DNA of 13,659 nucleotides from JBBREP01 sp038202885 (lineage in GTDB: Bacteria; Actinomycetota; Acidimicrobiia; IMCC26256; PALSA-610), in NCBI GenBank assembly GCA_038202885.1, contig JBBREP010000086.1:1-13659 (forward strand), in the 5' to 3' direction. The translations under genes and the position numbers were made by a program. Under the pieces are notes generated by a model. It was not told the DNA's origin. It worked only from the letters and a program-made list of their open reading frames with translations, and searched no databases. How positions within the stretch are numbered: the stretch's first letter is position 1; every line of letters starts with the position of its first letter. Below are positions 6,802 to 13,659 of the stretch, piece by piece.

Positions 6802-7827
6802 ATGACCGTACGCGTCGGCATCAACGGATTCGGCCGGATCGGACGATCCTTTTACCGCGCCATCCTCGAACGGGGCGAGCAGGGCCAGGTCGAGCTCGTG
6901 GCCGTGAATGACCCGTTCGGCGACGCCGAGACGATGTCCTTCCTGCTGAAGCACGACTCGGTCGGCGGCACGCTGCCCAACGATGTTGCGGTAACCGACA
7001 ACGGCTTCAGCGTCGACGGCAGGCTCGTGAAAAAGCTCGAGTTCCGCGACCCGGGCGAGATTCCGTGGGCCGCTGAGGGTGTCGACGTCGTCATCGAATC
7101 GACCGGCCTGTTCACGTCTCGCGAGGGCGCAGCCGCGCACCTCAAAGGCGGTGCCAAGCGCGTCGTCATTTCGGCACCGTCTGGTGATGCCGACGCCACG
7201 ATCTGTCTCGGGGTGAACGACTCGGTCTTCGATCCCGACAAGCACCTCGTCGTGTCGAACGCGTCGTGCACCACGAACTGCCTCGCGCCGCTCGCGAAGG
7301 TGCTCGACGACTCGTTCGGTATCGAGCAAGGCCTGATCACCACGGTCCACGCGTACACATCCGACCAGCAGCTCCAAGACCAGGCGACGGCAACGCGTTC
7401 GGGCAAGCCCGACCTGCGTCGTATGCGGGCGGCGGCGTTGTCGATCATCCCGAACTCCACGGGCGCGGCGCGTGCCATCGGGCTCGTGTTGCCGCAACTC
7501 AAGGGCAAGCTCGACGGCATGGCGTTGCGCGTGCCGACGCCGGTTGGTTCCATCACCGACCTTGTCGTCGTCGTGAAGTCCGACGTCGATGCGGCCGCGG
7601 TCAACGCCGCGTTCGCCAAGGCCGCGGCGAACCCGTCGTTTCGAGGGGTGCTCGAGTACACGACCGAGCCGCTCGTGTCGGCCGACATCGTGCACAACCC
7701 GTCGAGCTGCATCTTCTCGTCGCCCGACACGATCACGAACGGCCGTCTGGTCAAGGTGCTCGGCTGGTACGACAACGAGTGGGGTTACTCGAACCGCCTC
7801 GTCGACCTCGTTGAGTTCATCGGCTAG
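6802..7827 (+). CDS. gap: Glyceraldehyde-3-phosphate dehydrogenase, type I
   Basis: Oxidises and phosphorylates glyceraldehyde-3-phosphate to 1,3-bisphosphoglycerate with NAD+. The 341-residue length is standard. The Rossmann motif INGFGRIGR is at 7-15. D37 in the VAVNDPF strand end favours NAD+ over NADP+. Catalytic C156 lies in SNASCTTN and H183 in TTVHAYTSDQ. The usual IPNSTGAA, RVPTPVGS and C-terminal NEWGYSNR blocks are all present. AGGAG at 6791-6795 sits 6 bases before the ATG, the best ribosome site among the core genes, as expected for a highly expressed enzyme. It heads a gap-pgk-tpiA run with a 10-bp gap to pgk. The upstream hairpin may mark the operon start. Confidence 0.97.
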   Translation: MTVRVGINGFGRIGRSFYRAILERGEQGQVELVAVNDPFGDAETMSFLLKHDSVGGTLPNDVAVTDNGFSVDGRLVKKLEFRDPGEIPWAAEGVDVVIESTGLFTSREGAAAHLKGGAKRVVISAPSGDADATICLGVNDSVFDPDKHLVVSNASCTTNCLAPLAKVLDDSFGIEQGLITTVHAYTSDQQLQDQATATRSGKPDLRRMRAAALSIIPNSTGAARAIGLVLPQLKGKLDGMALRVPTPVGSITDLVVVVKSDVDAAAVNAAFAKAAANPSFRGVLEYTTEPLVSADIVHNPSSCIFSSPDTITNGRLVKVLGWYDNEWGYSNRLVDLVEFIG

Positions 7828-7837
7828 TCGGATCCTC

Positions 7838-9055
7838 GTGGCCGATCCACAACCCGCAGTCCCACAACAGATCCTCCCGCAGCTCGAAGACCTGCCGCAC
7901 GGCGGTTGTCGGGTGCTCGTGCGCGCCGATTTCAACGTGCCGTTCGACGATGCGGGCCGCATCACCGACGACCTGCGGATCACTGCGGCACTGCCGACCA
8001 TCGAGTGGCTGCGCGCCCACCACCACGCCGTGGTGCTGTGCTCGCATCTCGGGCGACCGAAAGGCGCGCCGAACCCGAAGTACTCGCTCGCGCCGGTGGC
8101 CGAACGACTGTCGGAGCTCCTCGGGATCACCGTCGAGCTCTCACCGGAAGTGGCCGGATTCGAATCGATGGAACGGGCCCAGAGCCTCAGCGCGGGCGAC
8201 GTGATGCTGCTCGAAAACCTGCGCTTCGATCCGGGCGAGGAAGCGTGCGACCCCGGCTTTTGTACGAACCTCAGCGAACTCGGTGATGCCTACGTCGACG
8301 ACGCGTTCGGCGCCGCGCACCGAGCCCACGCGTCGATCGTCGGCCCTCCCCGCGTGTTGCCGAGCGCGGCGGGCCGGTTGCTCGCGCGGGAGGTCGAGGT
8401 GCTCGGCGGACTCCTGCACGAGCCGGCGCACCCGTTCGTGGGCGTGCTCGGCGGTGTGAAGGTGAGCGACAAGCTCGGCGTGATCGGCGCGCTGCTCGAA
8501 CGCTGCGACACGATCCTCATCGGCGGCGCGATGGCGTTCACGTTCCACGCCGCCCAGGGTCTCGCGGTCGGCGACAGCCTCGTCGAGCCCGACTTCATCG
8601 ACGAGTGCAAGAAGCTGCTCACCACCGGGCGGATCCTCGTGCCCACCGACGTGGTGATCGCGCAAGAGATGACGGCCACCGCCGCGTCGCGTCACTGCGG
8701 CGCGGGCCGGATCCCGGCGGGCTGGAAGGGCCTCGACATCGGGCCCGAGACGGCCGGCACGTACGCCGAATCGATTGCCGACGCCCGCACCGTGTTATGG
8801 AACGGACCGATGGGCGTGTTCGAGATGGCGCCGTTCGCGGCGGGCACGCGCACGGTGGCCGAAGCCGTCGCGGAATGCCGCGGCTTCACAGTGATCGGTG
8901 GTGGCGACAGTGCCGCTGCGGTCAAGCACTTCGGGCTCGATGCGAGCATCGATCATGTGAGCACCGGCGGGGGAGCCTCGCTGGAATTCCTCGAGCACGG
9001 TGATCTCCCCGGCCTGCGCGCGCTCCGCACATCGCCGATGTCGAAGAAGGGTTGA
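7838..9055 (+). CDS. pgk: Phosphoglycerate kinase
   Basis: Transfers phosphate between 1,3-bisphosphoglycerate and ADP. 405 residues, within the family range. Substrate-site RADFNVP at 29-35, SHLGRPKG at 69-76, the AHRAHAS region, hinge and nucleotide motifs GGVKVSDKLGVI, NGPMGVFE (322-329) and GGGDSAAAV (354-362), ending in STGGGASLEFLE. The GTG at 7838 is chosen because it begins 10 bases after the gap stop and leaves a normal short N-terminus. The longer in-frame extension back into gap (7589) is an out-of-frame reading of gap codons. No strong Shine-Dalgarno is visible (GGA at 7830-7832), so translation may be coupled to gap. tpiA follows after 6 bases. Confidence 0.96.
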   Translation: MADPQPAVPQQILPQLEDLPHGGCRVLVRADFNVPFDDAGRITDDLRITAALPTIEWLRAHHHAVVLCSHLGRPKGAPNPKYSLAPVAERLSELLGITVELSPEVAGFESMERAQSLSAGDVMLLENLRFDPGEEACDPGFCTNLSELGDAYVDDAFGAAHRAHASIVGPPRVLPSAAGRLLAREVEVLGGLLHEPAHPFVGVLGGVKVSDKLGVIGALLERCDTILIGGAMAFTFHAAQGLAVGDSLVEPDFIDECKKLLTTGRILVPTDVVIAQEMTATAASRHCGAGRIPAGWKGLDIGPETAGTYAESIADARTVLWNGPMGVFEMAPFAAGTRTVAEAVAECRGFTVIGGGDSAAAVKHFGLDASIDHVSTGGGASLEFLEHGDLPGLRALRTSPMSKKG

Positions 9056-9061
9056 CGGCCC

Positions 9062-9838
9062 ATGGCCAAGCACACGCGCAAGCCGCTCATGGCGGGCAAC
9101 TGGAAGATGCACCACAACCACCTCGAGGCGATCCAGGTGGTGCAGAAGCTCGCGTACCGTCTCGATGCTGCCGACTACGACCGCTGCGAGGTGGTGGTGT
9201 GTCCCACGCTCGTGAGCCTGCGCTCGATCCAGACCGTGATCGAGAGCGATCGCATGTCGATCCAACTCGGCGCGCAGCATTGTCACTGGGAAACCCAGGG
9301 CGCGTTCACCGGTGAGGTGAGCGCGGCGATGCTCGCCAAGCTGCACGTGCGCTACGTGATCGCCGGGCATTCGGAGCGCCGTGAACTGTTCGGCGAGACC
9401 GACGACATGATCGCCAAGAAGGTGCGCGCGATCCTCGGCAACGGCATGACGCCAATCCTGTGCTGTGGCGAGACGCTCGAAGAGCGCGAGGCCGGCGAGA
9501 CCGACGCCAAGGTGCAGCGCCAGATCCGCGCTGCGTTCGCGGGCTTGAAGTCGAGTGACGTGGGCGCGTGCGTGGTGGCGTACGAACCGATCTGGGCGAT
9601 CGGCACGGGCAAGACCGCCACGTCCGAAGATGCCAACGCCACGATCGGGGTCATCCGCGCCACACTGCGCGAGCAGGTGGGCGACGAAGCCGACGCCATA
9701 CGCATCCTCTATGGCGGCAGCGTCAAGCCCGGCAACATCGCCGAGCTGATGGCCCAGCCCGAGATCGACGGGGCGCTCGTGGGTGGCGCATCGCTCGACC
9801 CGGACGACTTCGCCAGGATCGTTCGCTACACGGCCTGA
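9062..9838 (+). CDS. tpiA: Triosephosphate isomerase
   Basis: Interconverts dihydroxyacetone phosphate and glyceraldehyde-3-phosphate. 258 residues, full length TIM barrel. Active-site N13 and K15 in AGNWKM, H103 in IAGHSERR, and the base E175 in AYEPIWAIGTG. The flexible phosphate loop follows E175, and the phosphate-binding YGGSVKPGN and GALVGGASL are near the C-terminus. AAGAAGG at 9044-9050, inside the end of pgk, is a good ribosome site for the ATG. It is the last gene of the gap-pgk-tpiA operon; a 234-bp spacer separates it from secG. Confidence 0.97.
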   Translation: MAKHTRKPLMAGNWKMHHNHLEAIQVVQKLAYRLDAADYDRCEVVVCPTLVSLRSIQTVIESDRMSIQLGAQHCHWETQGAFTGEVSAAMLAKLHVRYVIAGHSERRELFGETDDMIAKKVRAILGNGMTPILCCGETLEEREAGETDAKVQRQIRAAFAGLKSSDVGACVVAYEPIWAIGTGKTATSEDANATIGVIRATLREQVGDEADAIRILYGGSVKPGNIAELMAQPEIDGALVGGASLDPDDFARIVRYTA

Positions 9839-9864
9839 GCCCGGAATAGCGAGTTCAGAATGTG

Positions 9865-9906
9865 CCGCGGCGTTCCGATATGTGCTGACCAGGAACGACG
9901 CCGCGG
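9865..9906 (+). terminator. GC-rich hairpin downstream of tpiA
   Basis: CCGCGGCG (9865-9872) pairs perfectly with CGCCGCGG (9899-9906), and the adjoining TTCC (9873-9876) pairs with GGAA (9892-9895), leaving a 3-base bulge at 9896-9898 and a 15-base loop. It begins 26 bases after the tpiA stop. No T-tract follows, so it could be a Rho-assisted terminator, an mRNA-stabilising end, or part of a secG leader. Classification is uncertain; the pairing itself is clear. Confidence 0.5.
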
Positions 9907-9948
9907 GCCTGTTCGCCGACCTTGCGCGCGATCAGCGCCAGGCGGCGA

Positions 9949-9954
9949 TAAGCT
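9949..9954 (+). promoter_or_regulatory. Possible -10 box for secG
   Basis: TAAGCT fits TAnnnT and lies in the tpiA-secG spacer. TTGCGC at 9922-9927 is a candidate -35, but the 21-base spacing is long. A start near 9961 would give secG a leader of about 110 bases. Nothing else in the remaining spacer (9961-10060) was recognised apart from a 34-codon open frame at 9972-10076. Confidence 0.25.
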
Positions 9955-10072
9955 GCGCCCGCTCCGACGTCATGTCGGGCACCCGTGCAACACGCCACGG
10001 CGAAATCCGTGCCCAGCCAACAACGAGCAACATCCGAATCAGCGACATGCCCAACGCACCAGGAGCCAAACA

Positions 10073-10300
10073 GTGACATTGATCATCGGGATCGTGCACG
10101 TACTCGTGTCGCTCTTTTTGATCTTGCTCGTGCTCCTGCATGCCGGGCGCGGCGGCGGTCTGTCCGACATGTTCGGCGGCGGCGGCGGCGGGGCGATGGC
10201 TGGTTCGACCGTCATGGAGAAAAACCTCGACCGCGCGACAGTTCTCGCCGGTTTGGTGTTCATCTTCACGACGATGTTGCTCGCCATCAGGTTGCAATGA
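10073..10300 (+). CDS. secG: Preprotein translocase subunit SecG
   Basis: Small membrane subunit of the SecYEG channel that assists SecA-driven export. 75 residues with the expected two-helix layout: a hydrophobic helix at about 2-23, then a cytoplasmic loop with AGRGGGLSDMFGG and a run of six glycines, then a second helix at about 55-73. This Gly-rich loop with G-L-S-D-M-F is the family hallmark. The GTG start is set by AGGAG at 10061-10065, 7 bases upstream; a longer frame back to 9860 is Arg/Pro-rich and not SecG-like. Its place after tpiA is common in actinobacteria. The start codon overlaps the stop of an upstream 34-codon open frame in a GTGA arrangement. Confidence 0.93.
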   Translation: MTLIIGIVHVLVSLFLILLVLLHAGRGGGLSDMFGGGGGGAMAGSTVMEKNLDRATVLAGLVFIFTTMLLAIRLQ

Positions 10301-10358
10301 GGTAACGACGTGGTGAGCGAGGCATGCCATCCGGCAGGCCCGCGAAGGGGGTTCCGAT

Positions 10359-10374
10359 GAGACGGGGAGGTCTC
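10359..10374 (+). promoter_or_regulatory. Ribosome binding site in a small hairpin before the lipoprotein gene
   Basis: GGGGAGG at 10364-10370 is a strong Shine-Dalgarno 9 bases before the TTG at 10380, and it decides that start. It is flanked by GAGAC (10359-10363) and GTCTC (10370-10374), which could form a 5-bp stem with the purine tract in the loop. The stem is short and may be chance. Confidence 0.5.
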
Positions 10375-10379
10375 TGAAC

Positions 10380-12107
10380 TTGATTGACAAACGAAAGAAT
10401 CGTTTTCGTGTCGTCGCCGGCGTCGCGATACTTGGCATGGTCGCCGCCGCGTGCGGCAGCAGCGGCACCAAGGGTGCGACCAACACGACCAACGCACCAG
10501 CCGCAACTACTTCGACCAGCGTTGAGATTCCCACCGGCGGCACATTGACCGTCGGTGCCGAGCAAGAGCCCGACTGCATGGACTGGATGGGCAGCTGCGG
10601 TGGCTCGAGTTGGGGCTACTGGATGGCTGGAGTGCAGACGATGCCGTCGGCATTCGTCCCCACCGTCCAGCCCGATGGTACGTACAAGTACGTTCCGGGT
10701 CCGGTCCTCGACGGTGAGCCGACGTTCTCGGCCACACCCGTCGAAACCATCACCTACAAGATCAACCCGAAAGCGGTGTGGAGTGACGGCGTCGCGATCA
10801 CGTGCGACGACTTCCAGTACACCGCCGACCAGATCCAAAACGGCAAGGACATCTACGACCCGACGGGTTACACCGACATCGCCAAGGTCGACTGCACCGA
10901 TGAAGCCTCAGCGGTGGTCACCTACAAGACGGGTACGTCGTACTCGGGTTGGAAGGCGCTGTTCGGTAGTGGCTACGGCATCTTCCCGTCGCACATCCTG
11001 AAGGGCAAGGACCGCGACGCCGAGACCAAGAACGGCTACGACTGGTCCGGTGGTCCGTGGATTGCCAAGTGGACCAAGGGCGACAACATCACCCTGACTC
11101 CGAACGACAAGTATTGGGGCGTCAAGCCGAAGCTCGACAAGGTCTTCTTCAAGATCGAGGCCGACACTGCCGCTGAGTTCCTGGCCTTCAAGTCCGGCCA
11201 GGTTCAGGCGATTTACCCGCAGCCACAGCTCGACGTGATCGACGCCATGGCTGGCGGTATCGCCGACGCCAACACCCAGGTCAACGCCAAGACCGGTTCG
11301 GTTGAGGCGCTCTGGCTGCAGAACGAACACTTCCCGTTCAAGTCCAAGGCCGTACGCCAGGCGCTCGCCTACGCCATCGACCGTGACGCGATCGTGAAGA
11401 AGCTGTTCGGCAAGATCGGCGTCAGCGCCGCGGTCAACTCGCTCAACCCGTACATCCTGTCGGACTTCTCCGACCAGACTGCCTTCTCCAAGTACAAGCT
11501 CGACCTCACCATGGTCGACACCTTGATGAAGGGCGACGGTTGGGCCAAGGGTTCGGACGGCATCTGGGCCAAGGGTGGCAAGAAGGCCTCGTTCGGCATC
11601 AGCACCACGCAGGGCAACAAGCGTCGTCAGCTGACGGCCGAAACGTTGCAGGCTGAGCTGAAGCAGGCCGGTTTCGACCTCAAGCTCAACTTCCGTACCG
11701 CTGCGGATCTCTTCGGTAAGGACGGCCCGGCCGGCAACTTCGACATGGCCTTGTTCGCACAGGTCGCAACGGCGTTGACGCCGGGTCTGTGTGCGCAGTT
11801 CTGCACGAAGAACATCCCGACGACGGCCAACAAGAACACCGGCAACAACTGGTACCGCTACAGCAGCACTGCAGCTGACAAGCAGCTGGAGACTGTCGAC
11901 AGCTCACTCGACGAGGCCACCCAGAAGACCGCTGCCAAGGCGGCCGACGGCATCCTCGCCGAGGACATGGGCTCGTTGCCCCTCGACCCGCTCCCGGACA
12001 TCTTGATCTGGAGCAAGAAGATCGTGGGCAACGTGACGGACAACGCGGTGCTCGGCATGTTCTGGAACATGAACGAATGGGGTTGCACCGGCGGTTCGTG
12101 CAACTGA
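10380..12107 (+). CDS. Peptide ABC transporter substrate-binding lipoprotein (SBP_bac_5)
   Basis: 575 residues; binds peptides or related solutes outside the membrane and delivers them to the permeases encoded next. A TTG start, supported by GGGGAGG 9 bases upstream, gives a Lys/Arg-rich n-region, a hydrophobic core, and a lipobox ending VAAAC with lipidated C25. A Ser/Thr/Ala-rich tether (about 26-52) leads to the binding domain. Family signatures include GGTLTVG (53-59), WSDG (134-137) before the CDDF segment, and VRQALAYAIDRDAI from 325. The mature chain has eight further Cys, in four close pairs (66/73, 142/172, 471/475, 569/574), suggesting disulfides. Codons lean to AAG, AAC and GGT with lower GC than neighbouring genes, as in highly expressed genes. 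The ligand is not predictable. Confidence 0.92.
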   Translation: MIDKRKNRFRVVAGVAILGMVAAACGSSGTKGATNTTNAPAATTSTSVEIPTGGTLTVGAEQEPDCMDWMGSCGGSSWGYWMAGVQTMPSAFVPTVQPDGTYKYVPGPVLDGEPTFSATPVETITYKINPKAVWSDGVAITCDDFQYTADQIQNGKDIYDPTGYTDIAKVDCTDEASAVVTYKTGTSYSGWKALFGSGYGIFPSHILKGKDRDAETKNGYDWSGGPWIAKWTKGDNITLTPNDKYWGVKPKLDKVFFKIEADTAAEFLAFKSGQVQAIYPQPQLDVIDAMAGGIADANTQVNAKTGSVEALWLQNEHFPFKSKAVRQALAYAIDRDAIVKKLFGKIGVSAAVNSLNPYILSDFSDQTAFSKYKLDLTMVDTLMKGDGWAKGSDGIWAKGGKKASFGISTTQGNKRRQLTAETLQAELKQAGFDLKLNFRTAADLFGKDGPAGNFDMALFAQVATALTPGLCAQFCTKNIPTTANKNTGNNWYRYSSTAADKQLETVDSSLDEATQKTAAKAADGILAEDMGSLPLDPLPDILIWSKKIVGNVTDNAVLGMFWNMNEWGCTGGSCN

Positions 12108-12126
12108 TATTCGAACGTTGACGGAT

Positions 12127-12156
12127 TGGGCCCGGTCGTACTGACCGGGCCCATTT
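12127..12156 (+). terminator. Intrinsic terminator-like hairpin between lipoprotein and permease genes
   Basis: GGGCCCGGTC (12128-12137) and GACCGGGCCC (12143-12152) form a perfect 10-bp stem with a 5-base loop. One more T-A pair (12127/12153) closes it, and three T residues follow. It starts 20 bases after the lipoprotein stop. The short T-run suggests partial termination, which would yield more binding protein than permease, or it may block 3' decay of the upstream mRNA. Confidence 0.75.
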
Positions 12157-12158
12157 CC

Positions 12159-12172
12159 GATCCAGCTGGATC
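12159..12172. promoter_or_regulatory. 14-bp perfect palindrome before the permease gene
   Basis: GATCCAGCTGGATC reads the same on both strands. It lies 6 bases beyond the terminator stem and 17 bases upstream of the permease ATG. It could be a regulator-binding site or merely a chance feature; no known operator was recognised. Confidence 0.4.
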
Positions 12173-12189
12173 ATCGACCGAGGACCGGG

Positions 12190-13164
12190 ATGCTCTCGTA
12201 TATCGCGAGAAGGATCATCTACTCCGTACCCGTCCTACTTGTCGCGTCCTTCCTCACGTTCTGGGGCCTGCGCCTGGCGTTCGACCCACTCGACAAGTTC
12301 CGCAATCTTCGTAACTCCAAGACGATTCTTCCGCTCCAGAGCCATCGGCTCGGGCTCGACCAGCCGATCGCCACGCAGTGGGCGAAGTGGCTCGGCAAGG
12401 CCGTGCGCGGCGATCTCGGTGTGAGCCAACGATCGAACAACGCCGTGTTCGGCGAACTGGTGCACAAGCTCGGCACGACGGTGCACCTGGTGTTCTGGGG
12501 CACGCTGGTTGCCGCCATCCTCGCCATCTCGGTGGGTGTGTATTCGGCGGTGAAGCAGTACTCGGTCGGCGACTACGTGTTCACCGGCCTGTCGTACCTC
12601 GGTATCGCGATGCCGCCCTTTTGGTTCGGGTTGATGGCAATCGTGTTGATCGTCACCTGGCCGGTGACGCACTGGCACCTCCACAACCCCATCGTGTTTT
12701 CGATTGGTCTGCACTCCACCGGAAAATCGGGGATCTTCAACCTCGACTACTACCGACATCTGGTGCTGCCGGTACTCACGCTCACCGTGCAAATCGTCGC
12801 GTCGTGGAGCCGTTTCGAGCGCGCCGCGATGCTCGATGTGCTGTCGGCCGACTACGTGCGCACCGCTCGGGCCAAGGGCGTGCCGCGCCGCAACGTGATC
12901 TTCAAACACGCATTCCGTAACGCGATGATTCCCCTCGTGACGGTGATGGCGCTCGACACCGCGGGATTGTTCGGTGGGTTGATCATCACCGAACGGATCT
13001 TTTCGATCTCGGGGATGGGGCTCTACTTCATCGACAGCTTGCGCGCCGGTGACGCCCCGGCCCTGCTCGGCTGGATGCTGTTCACGGCGTTCTTCATCAT
13101 TTTGTTCAACCTGCTCGCCGACATCTTTTACAGCGCGCTCGACCCGAGGATCAGGCTGTCGTGA
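12190..13164 (+). CDS. Peptide ABC transporter permease, DppB/OppB type
   Basis: 324 residues, a standard length for the first permease of a peptide importer. The N-terminus MLSYIARRIIYSVPVLLVAS forms helix 1 in the DppB style, followed by a periplasmic segment containing LGLDQPIATQWAKWL and GDLGVS. Five further helices follow. The cytoplasmic EAA-type coupling loop is DYVRTARAKG at 221-230, continuing FKHAFRNAMIPLVT, where the ATPase docks. The ending LADIFYSALDPRIRLS is typical of the family. GAGGA at 12180-12184 sits 5 bases before the ATG. Its stop overlaps the next gene's GTG by 4 bases, so the two permeases are translationally coupled. Ligand specificity is undetermined. Confidence 0.94.
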   Translation: MLSYIARRIIYSVPVLLVASFLTFWGLRLAFDPLDKFRNLRNSKTILPLQSHRLGLDQPIATQWAKWLGKAVRGDLGVSQRSNNAVFGELVHKLGTTVHLVFWGTLVAAILAISVGVYSAVKQYSVGDYVFTGLSYLGIAMPPFWFGLMAIVLIVTWPVTHWHLHNPIVFSIGLHSTGKSGIFNLDYYRHLVLPVLTLTVQIVASWSRFERAAMLDVLSADYVRTARAKGVPRRNVIFKHAFRNAMIPLVTVMALDTAGLFGGLIITERIFSISGMGLYFIDSLRAGDAPALLGWMLFTAFFIILFNLLADIFYSALDPRIRLS

Positions 13165-13659
13165 GCGACGAAGGCGAACTCGAACTCGCGGTTACCGCCG
13201 AGGCCGTTCCCCGCACGCAGTGGCAGCTGTTCCGGCGCCGCTTCTTCAAGCATCGGGTCGCCATTGCGGCACTCGTCGTGCTCACCATCGTCACGATCAT
13301 GTGCTTTTTGCCGAAGGTGTTCGCTCGGGGCTACAGCCCGACGCTCGACATTCTTTCGCTGGGCGAGGCCCATGGTCCGACCGCCAAACATTGGCTCGGC
13401 ACCGACGATCAAGGCCGCGACTTCCTGTGGGTCGTGCTGAAGAGCGGCCAGATCTCGCTGAAGATCGGGTATCTCGTCGCCATCGTGTCGACGCTTGTCG
13501 GTGTGATCATCGGTTCGGCGGCCGGCTACTTCGGTAAGTGGGTCGACGGCCCGCTCAGCGCGCTCACCGACCTGTTCCTCGTGCTGCCGTTCATCGCGGT
13601 CGTGGCGGTACTCCTCGACTACACCAAGCACAACGCCACGTGGATCATCGTGGCCCTGA
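13161..13659 (+). CDS. Peptide ABC transporter permease, DppC/OppC type, 3' end cut by window
   Basis: The first 166 codons are present; the frame is open to the right edge. An N-terminal cytoplasmic stretch (about 1-32, with RRRFFKHR) precedes helix 1 (about 33-51). The DppC hallmark LGTDDQGRDFLW is at 79-90, then SGQISLKIGYLVAIVSTLVG and another helix with DLFLVLPFIAVVAVLL. Family members are usually near 300 residues, so roughly half is missing, including the EAA loop. The GTG at 13161 overlaps the upstream TGA (GTGA), the usual coupling for permease pairs. ATPase genes would be expected just beyond the window. Confidence 0.93.
   Translation, partial: MSDEGELELAVTAEAVPRTQWQLFRRRFFKHRVAIAALVVLTIVTIMCFLPKVFARGYSPTLDILSLGEAHGPTAKHWLGTDDQGRDFLWVVLKSGQISLKIGYLVAIVSTLVGVIIGSAAGYFGKWVDGPLSALTDLFLVLPFIAVVAVLLDYTKHNATWIIVAL

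Noticed and set aside
5572..8130. Very long open frame on the minus strand (852 codons) opposite rapZ, yvcK, gap and pgk
   Set aside because: It is antisense to four secure genes, has Arg/His/Asp-rich composition typical of GC-rich shadow frames, and matches no recognisable family.
9860..10072. Extended SecG N-terminus (146 residues)
   Set aside because: SecG is about 75 residues, the extension is unlike any membrane protein, and AGGAG marks the GTG at 10073.
9972..10076. 34-codon peptide overlapping the secG start
   Set aside because: No ribosome site before its ATG and no recognisable composition; kept only as a comment on the spacer.
12159..12172. Insertion-sequence end or attachment site
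   Set aside because: No transposase or integrase in the window and no matching second copy was seen.

Overview
The window is about 13.7 kb of GC-rich DNA with strongly G/C-ending codons and frequent GTG/TTG starts. The core gene order is uvrC-rapZ-yvcK-gap-pgk-tpiA-secG. Both points fit a high-GC actinobacterium. I lean towards Acidimicrobiia (Ilumatobacter-like), but that placement is inference; no rRNA or lineage marker is present.

Layout. (1) 1-1560, minus strand: a type I sulfatase with an intact CxPxR formylglycine motif, cut by the left window edge so its C-terminus is missing. (2) 1615-2682, plus: a divergent PIG-V-like GT-C membrane mannosyltransferase. The two genes share a 54-bp promoter region. 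(3) 2683-2959: a non-coding spacer containing a compact hairpin after the mannosyltransferase, three GCGATCGC octamers, a 30-bp-period direct repeat, a long stem-loop, and a -10 box placed for a leaderless uvrC start. (4) 2960-6723: uvrC, rapZ and yvcK, tightly packed, with the last two overlapping. (5) 6802-9838: gap, pgk and tpiA, a three-gene lower-glycolysis operon with 10- and 6-bp gaps. whiA, which usually lies between yvcK and gap in actinobacteria, is absent. (6) 9839-10300: a 234-bp spacer with a GC-rich hairpin, then secG. (7) 10380-13659: an ABC peptide/oligopeptide importer, with substrate-binding lipoprotein, DppB-type permease and the start of a DppC-type permease cut by the right edge. 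An intrinsic-terminator-like hairpin lies between the lipoprotein and permease genes.

How the genes work together. UvrC is the dual-incision nuclease of excision repair. RapZ and YvcK are nucleotide/sugar-nucleotide sensing proteins linked in other bacteria to cell-wall precursor control. Gap, Pgk and TpiA interconvert triose phosphates and 3-phosphoglycerate. SecG belongs to the translocon that would export the lipoprotein encoded next to it. The importer genes presumably continue with ATPases beyond the window.

Most of the window is ordinary conserved core. I see no CRISPR array, transposon, tRNA, rRNA, prophage or toxin-antitoxin pair, and no convincing new system. The points most worth a second look are the missing whiA, the structured uvrC upstream region, the leaderless promoters, the hairpin and 14-bp palindrome inside the importer operon, and the eight paired cysteines in the binding protein.
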